A stretch of 64,000 nucleotides of DNA from Oricola nitratireducens (GTDB lineage: Bacteria > Pseudomonadota > Alphaproteobacteria > Rhizobiales > Rhizobiaceae): positions 62,001 through 126,000 of the forward strand of contig NZ_JACZCS010000035.1 of assembly GCF_014904745.1 (NCBI RefSeq), in the 5' to 3' direction. This document shows, in pieces, positions 61,960 to 64,000 of the stretch. The position numbers were made by a program, and so were the translations under genes. Every line of letters starts with the position of its first letter. Positions within the stretch are counted from its first letter, which is position 1. The notes below the pieces were generated by a model, which was not told the DNA's origin, ran no database searches, and worked only from the letters and a program-made list of their open reading frames with translations.

Positions 61960-62883
61960 TCAGGTGCCGCGGGCTGGCGGCGGCGAGGCCGCCGAGATGC
62001 TGGCTGCGGTCGCTTTGCGGGATACGACGCGTTCGCGATAAAGCGTGTAAAGCCCGGTTGCGACGATGATCGCGGCCCCGGTCAGGGTAAAGGCGTCGGG
62101 CCATTCGCCGAAAAACGTCATGCCGAGGATGATCGACCATAACAGGCTGGCGTAGCGGAACGGCGCGACGATGTGGATGTCGCCGCCGCGCAGGGCGAGG
62201 ACGATGCACTGGTAGCCGATAAAGAGGAAGACGGCGGAGCCGCCCAATGCCGCGATGTCAGTGAAGGACAGCGGCTGCCAGCCGCCGAGGAACGTCATCA
62301 TGACGAGGCCGCTCACCGAGACGGCGATCGTCGTCAGCAGCGACACGGACAGGGCGGGAATATCGTGCGGCAGCCGGCGCGTGGCCAGATCGCGCATCGC
62401 GGCGAAGAAGACCGTGCACAGCGCCGACAGGGAGTAGATGGTGAAGCCTTCGAGGCCCGGCCGGATGATGATCACGACGCCGGCAAAACCGATCAGGATT
62501 GCCGAAAGCCGCCGGATCCCGACCGTTTCGCGTAGCACCAGGGCCGCTCCGAGCGTGACGGCCAGCGGCAAGGCCTGCAGAACTGCGGATACATTGGCGA
62601 GCGGCATGTGGAACAGTGCAAACAGGAAGAAAACCGTGCCGAGGATTTCGCCCGTGACCCGCAGCGTCATTGCGCCGGTGAGCGCCTTGCGCACCGGCAT
62701 CGGCGTCCGCGCGAGCCGCATGAAGATGCCAAGGAACACCATCATGATCGCGCCGCGCACGAACATGATCTGACCGGCATTGACCGCGCCGCCGAGCGAT
62801 TTCACCAGCGCGTCGTTGGTGGTGAAGCCGGCCATCGAAGCCGCCATCAGCAGGGAGGCGCGCAGGTTTGCGGTCATGGTCAT
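61960..62883 (-). CDS. EamA/DMT family transporter (second copy)
   Basis: This 307-residue protein has ten predicted helices in two EamA repeats (MAGFTTNDALVKSLGGAVNAGQIMFVRGAIM and QCIVLALRGGDIHIVAPFRYASLLWSIILGMTFFGEWPD). It resembles the transporter at 60634 in the second repeat and the C-terminal TGLYTLYRER, so the pair may derive from an old duplication. The ATG at 62883 (or 62877) starts just before helix 1. Substrate is unknown. Confidence 0.92.
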   Translation of the reverse strand: MTMTANLRASLLMAASMAGFTTNDALVKSLGGAVNAGQIMFVRGAIMMVFLGIFMRLARTPMPVRKALTGAMTLRVTGEILGTVFFLFALFHMPLANVSAVLQALPLAVTLGAALVLRETVGIRRLSAILIGFAGVVIIIRPGLEGFTIYSLSALCTVFFAAMRDLATRRLPHDIPALSVSLLTTIAVSVSGLVMMTFLGGWQPLSFTDIAALGGSAVFLFIGYQCIVLALRGGDIHIVAPFRYASLLWSIILGMTFFGEWPDAFTLTGAAIIVATGLYTLYRERVVSRKATAASISAASPPPARGT

Positions 62884-62930
62884 GGCGGTGCCGGATACCG
62901 GGAGAAAGAGGCGACTCGGATATGCGCCGG

Positions 62931-63548
62931 TCAGTTCCCGGCGGCGCTGTATACCGTCACCGGATTGGATTCGCCATCGTAAGTCGCATCGACTTCGTAC
63001 CGGGTCAGCACAAAGGCGCCTTCGCGGAATGTCCAGGTTCCGGACGAAGCCGCGTCCGCCAGTCCGCGCCATTTGGAGAAGCTCGAAATCGTTTGCGTCT
63101 CCTGGTCGAAAGCGCCGTCGATCAGGGTCGGGGTGGTGGAGAAGCCCAGGACCGTAAGTTTCTCGACAACGGCATCGTCGCCGTCGGCATATTCGATATC
63201 CAGCACCGGCTCGGCGAAATGCAGCGGGACGAGGCCCTCGAATTCCGTTTCCATGAACCAGATCGAGCCGAAATTGTAGGCGCCGTAGAAGCAGGGGAGC
63301 TGATGCAGCACGACGGCCCTGTCGGGGCCGTCCTTCTTCTCGTAGTCATAGCGGAAGGTCAGCGTCCAGGAAGCGGCCGCATCCATGTTCTCCTCGACGC
63401 GCGCCCACGAGCACAGTTCGCCGGGATAAGTCGCCTTGGCTGCTGCAAGGAGCTCTTGCGGCGTCATGGACGCGTTCTGCGCCTGTGCGCCTGCCGGAAC
63501 GGCGAGCGCGACGAGAAATATTGCGGCCGAGGCGATGGCGCGGTTCAT
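62931..63548 (-). CDS. Exported protein of unknown function
   Basis: This 205-residue protein has a signal peptide (MNRAIASAAIFLVALAVPAGAQA) and a mature domain rich in beta strands and aromatic residues (ASWTLTFRYDYEKKDG, FYGAYNFGSIWFMET, SSGTWTFREGAFVLTRYEVDATYDG). Similar exported proteins belong to the DUF1176 group, so a distant relation is possible. One disulfide could form between the cysteines near 46 and 86. It overlaps the upstream gene by 4 bases, so the two are coupled. Confidence 0.75.
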   Translation of the reverse strand: MNRAIASAAIFLVALAVPAGAQAQNASMTPQELLAAAKATYPGELCSWARVEENMDAAASWTLTFRYDYEKKDGPDRAVVLHQLPCFYGAYNFGSIWFMETEFEGLVPLHFAEPVLDIEYADGDDAVVEKLTVLGFSTTPTLIDGAFDQETQTISSFSKWRGLADAASSGTWTFREGAFVLTRYEVDATYDGESNPVTVYSAAGN

Positions 63549-64000
63549 GGTCCCTCCAGGCTGCGGGCGATGATCCCCGCGAGAGCGTCATATGTTGCGT
63601 GCAGACTTTCCGGATAGCGCAGGACCATGACATGAATGACACCGTTGGCGCCGAATTCGTGCCGTTCGTAGAAGATCATGGAGTCCTCGTGACCGGAGAG
63701 AACCGCCCAGTCGGCGCCGGAGGCGGCGTATGTGACCTCGCGGCTCTTCGATGTTGCATCGGACCGGGCCTGTTCGATCAGCGTTTCGGGCGTCATGTCC
63801 AGCGCGTTGAAGTGACCGAACACCGCCAGTTCAGCGCCGTCCGCCGAACGGAATCTGCGGCCGTCTCCATTGGCCGGAGCGGGATCGATCCGGTCGAAGA
63901 TGTCGGCGGGAAACGAAATCCGCGTGCCGAAGCGGCTGTTCTCATAGGTAAGCGTGTCGGCAAAGGCCGCACCGGCGACTATCAGAGCAAGGAAGATGGA
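63545..64000 (-). CDS. Exported protein of unknown function (5' end outside window)
   Basis: The frame is open to the window edge, and 151 codons are visible. The first visible residues, SIFLALIVAGAAFADT, look like the end of a signal peptide, so only a few N-terminal residues are missing. The mature part contains LTYENSRFGTRISFPADIF and ends LAGIIARSLEGP; it may resemble small periplasmic proteins that bind or inhibit hydrolases, but I cannot name a family. It is coupled to the following exported-protein gene (ATGA). Confidence 0.7.
   Translation of the reverse strand, partial: SIFLALIVAGAAFADTLTYENSRFGTRISFPADIFDRIDPAPANGDGRRFRSADGAELAVFGHFNALDMTPETLIEQARSDATSKSREVTYAASGADWAVLSGHEDSMIFYERHEFGANGVIHVMVLRYPESLHATYDALAGIIARSLEGP

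Overview
The window looks like a GC-rich alphaproteobacterial chromosome segment, most likely Hyphomicrobiales. This rests on the combination of a CoxBCMSL-type CO dehydrogenase operon, a form II RuBisCO operon, a Hyphomicrobium-like sHdr sulfur-oxidation cluster, a rhizobial-type carnitine catabolic operon and small proteins typical of that order. Genes are tightly packed, with many ATGA or TGATG overlaps. I see no rRNA, tRNA, CRISPR array, phage or insertion sequence, and no obviously broken gene apart from a phosphoglycerate-kinase-like half gene. The species is not determined.

Layout. 1-5850 (+): the end of a Calvin-cycle operon with the transketolase tail, a truncated PGK-like protein, class II fructose-bisphosphate aldolase, form II RuBisCO with all active-site residues, ribulose-phosphate epimerase, a thioredoxin-like protein, phosphoglycolate phosphatase and CbbY. 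5856-8749 (-): inositol-phosphatase family protein, lysophospholipid acyltransferase-like protein and a group 4 glycosyltransferase. 8911-14763 (+): two small proteins, then acetyl-CoA synthetase, fused E1, lipoyl E2 and an acyl carrier protein. 14887-23548 (+): cox operon C-M-S-L-D-E-F-G for form I aerobic CO dehydrogenase. 23558-30564 (-) with a divergent AraC/GATase-type regulator: a carnitine and probably gamma-butyrobetaine catabolic operon that includes an unexplained HD-domain putative diiron oxygenase. 31662-43478: the sulfur-oxidizing sHdr region, with lipoate ligase, GATase-like protein, DsrE3C-like, HdrC1-B1-A-Hyp-C2-B2, an unknown protein, the lipoate-binding protein LbpA, a small membrane protein, DsrE3A-like, a FadL-type porin, TusA, a terminator and a convergent ArsR-type redox/persulfide repressor. 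43807-64000: ordinary accessory and housekeeping genes (DusA, TauE/SafE exporter, cobalamin genes, histidine kinase, DNA-repair genes, Lrp and LysR regulators, a basic amino-acid ABC transporter without an ATPase here, drug/metabolite transporters).

How it works together (inference). CO oxidation and sulfane-sulfur oxidation would supply electrons. RuBisCO, epimerase, aldolase, transketolase and the phosphatases CbbY and Gph would fix and maintain carbon. In the sulfur part, sulfur imported perhaps through the FadL-like porin would pass along TusA and DsrE3 proteins to the cytoplasmic sHdr complex. LbpA, charged by the cluster's lipoate ligase, would serve as its lipoyl carrier, and sulfite could leave through the nearby TauE/SafE permease. 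The organism therefore looks like a versatile litho-heterotroph that also consumes carnitine-type osmolytes. The best leads for undescribed biology are the HD protein in the carnitine operon, the PGK half protein, the AcsA-E1-E2-ACP module, the unknown small members of the sHdr operon, and several regulatory repeats: a 20-bp-phased direct repeat before coxM, GAATG/CATTC palindromes before the lipoate ligase, and large inverted repeats before lrp and at the carnitine regulator's start codon.
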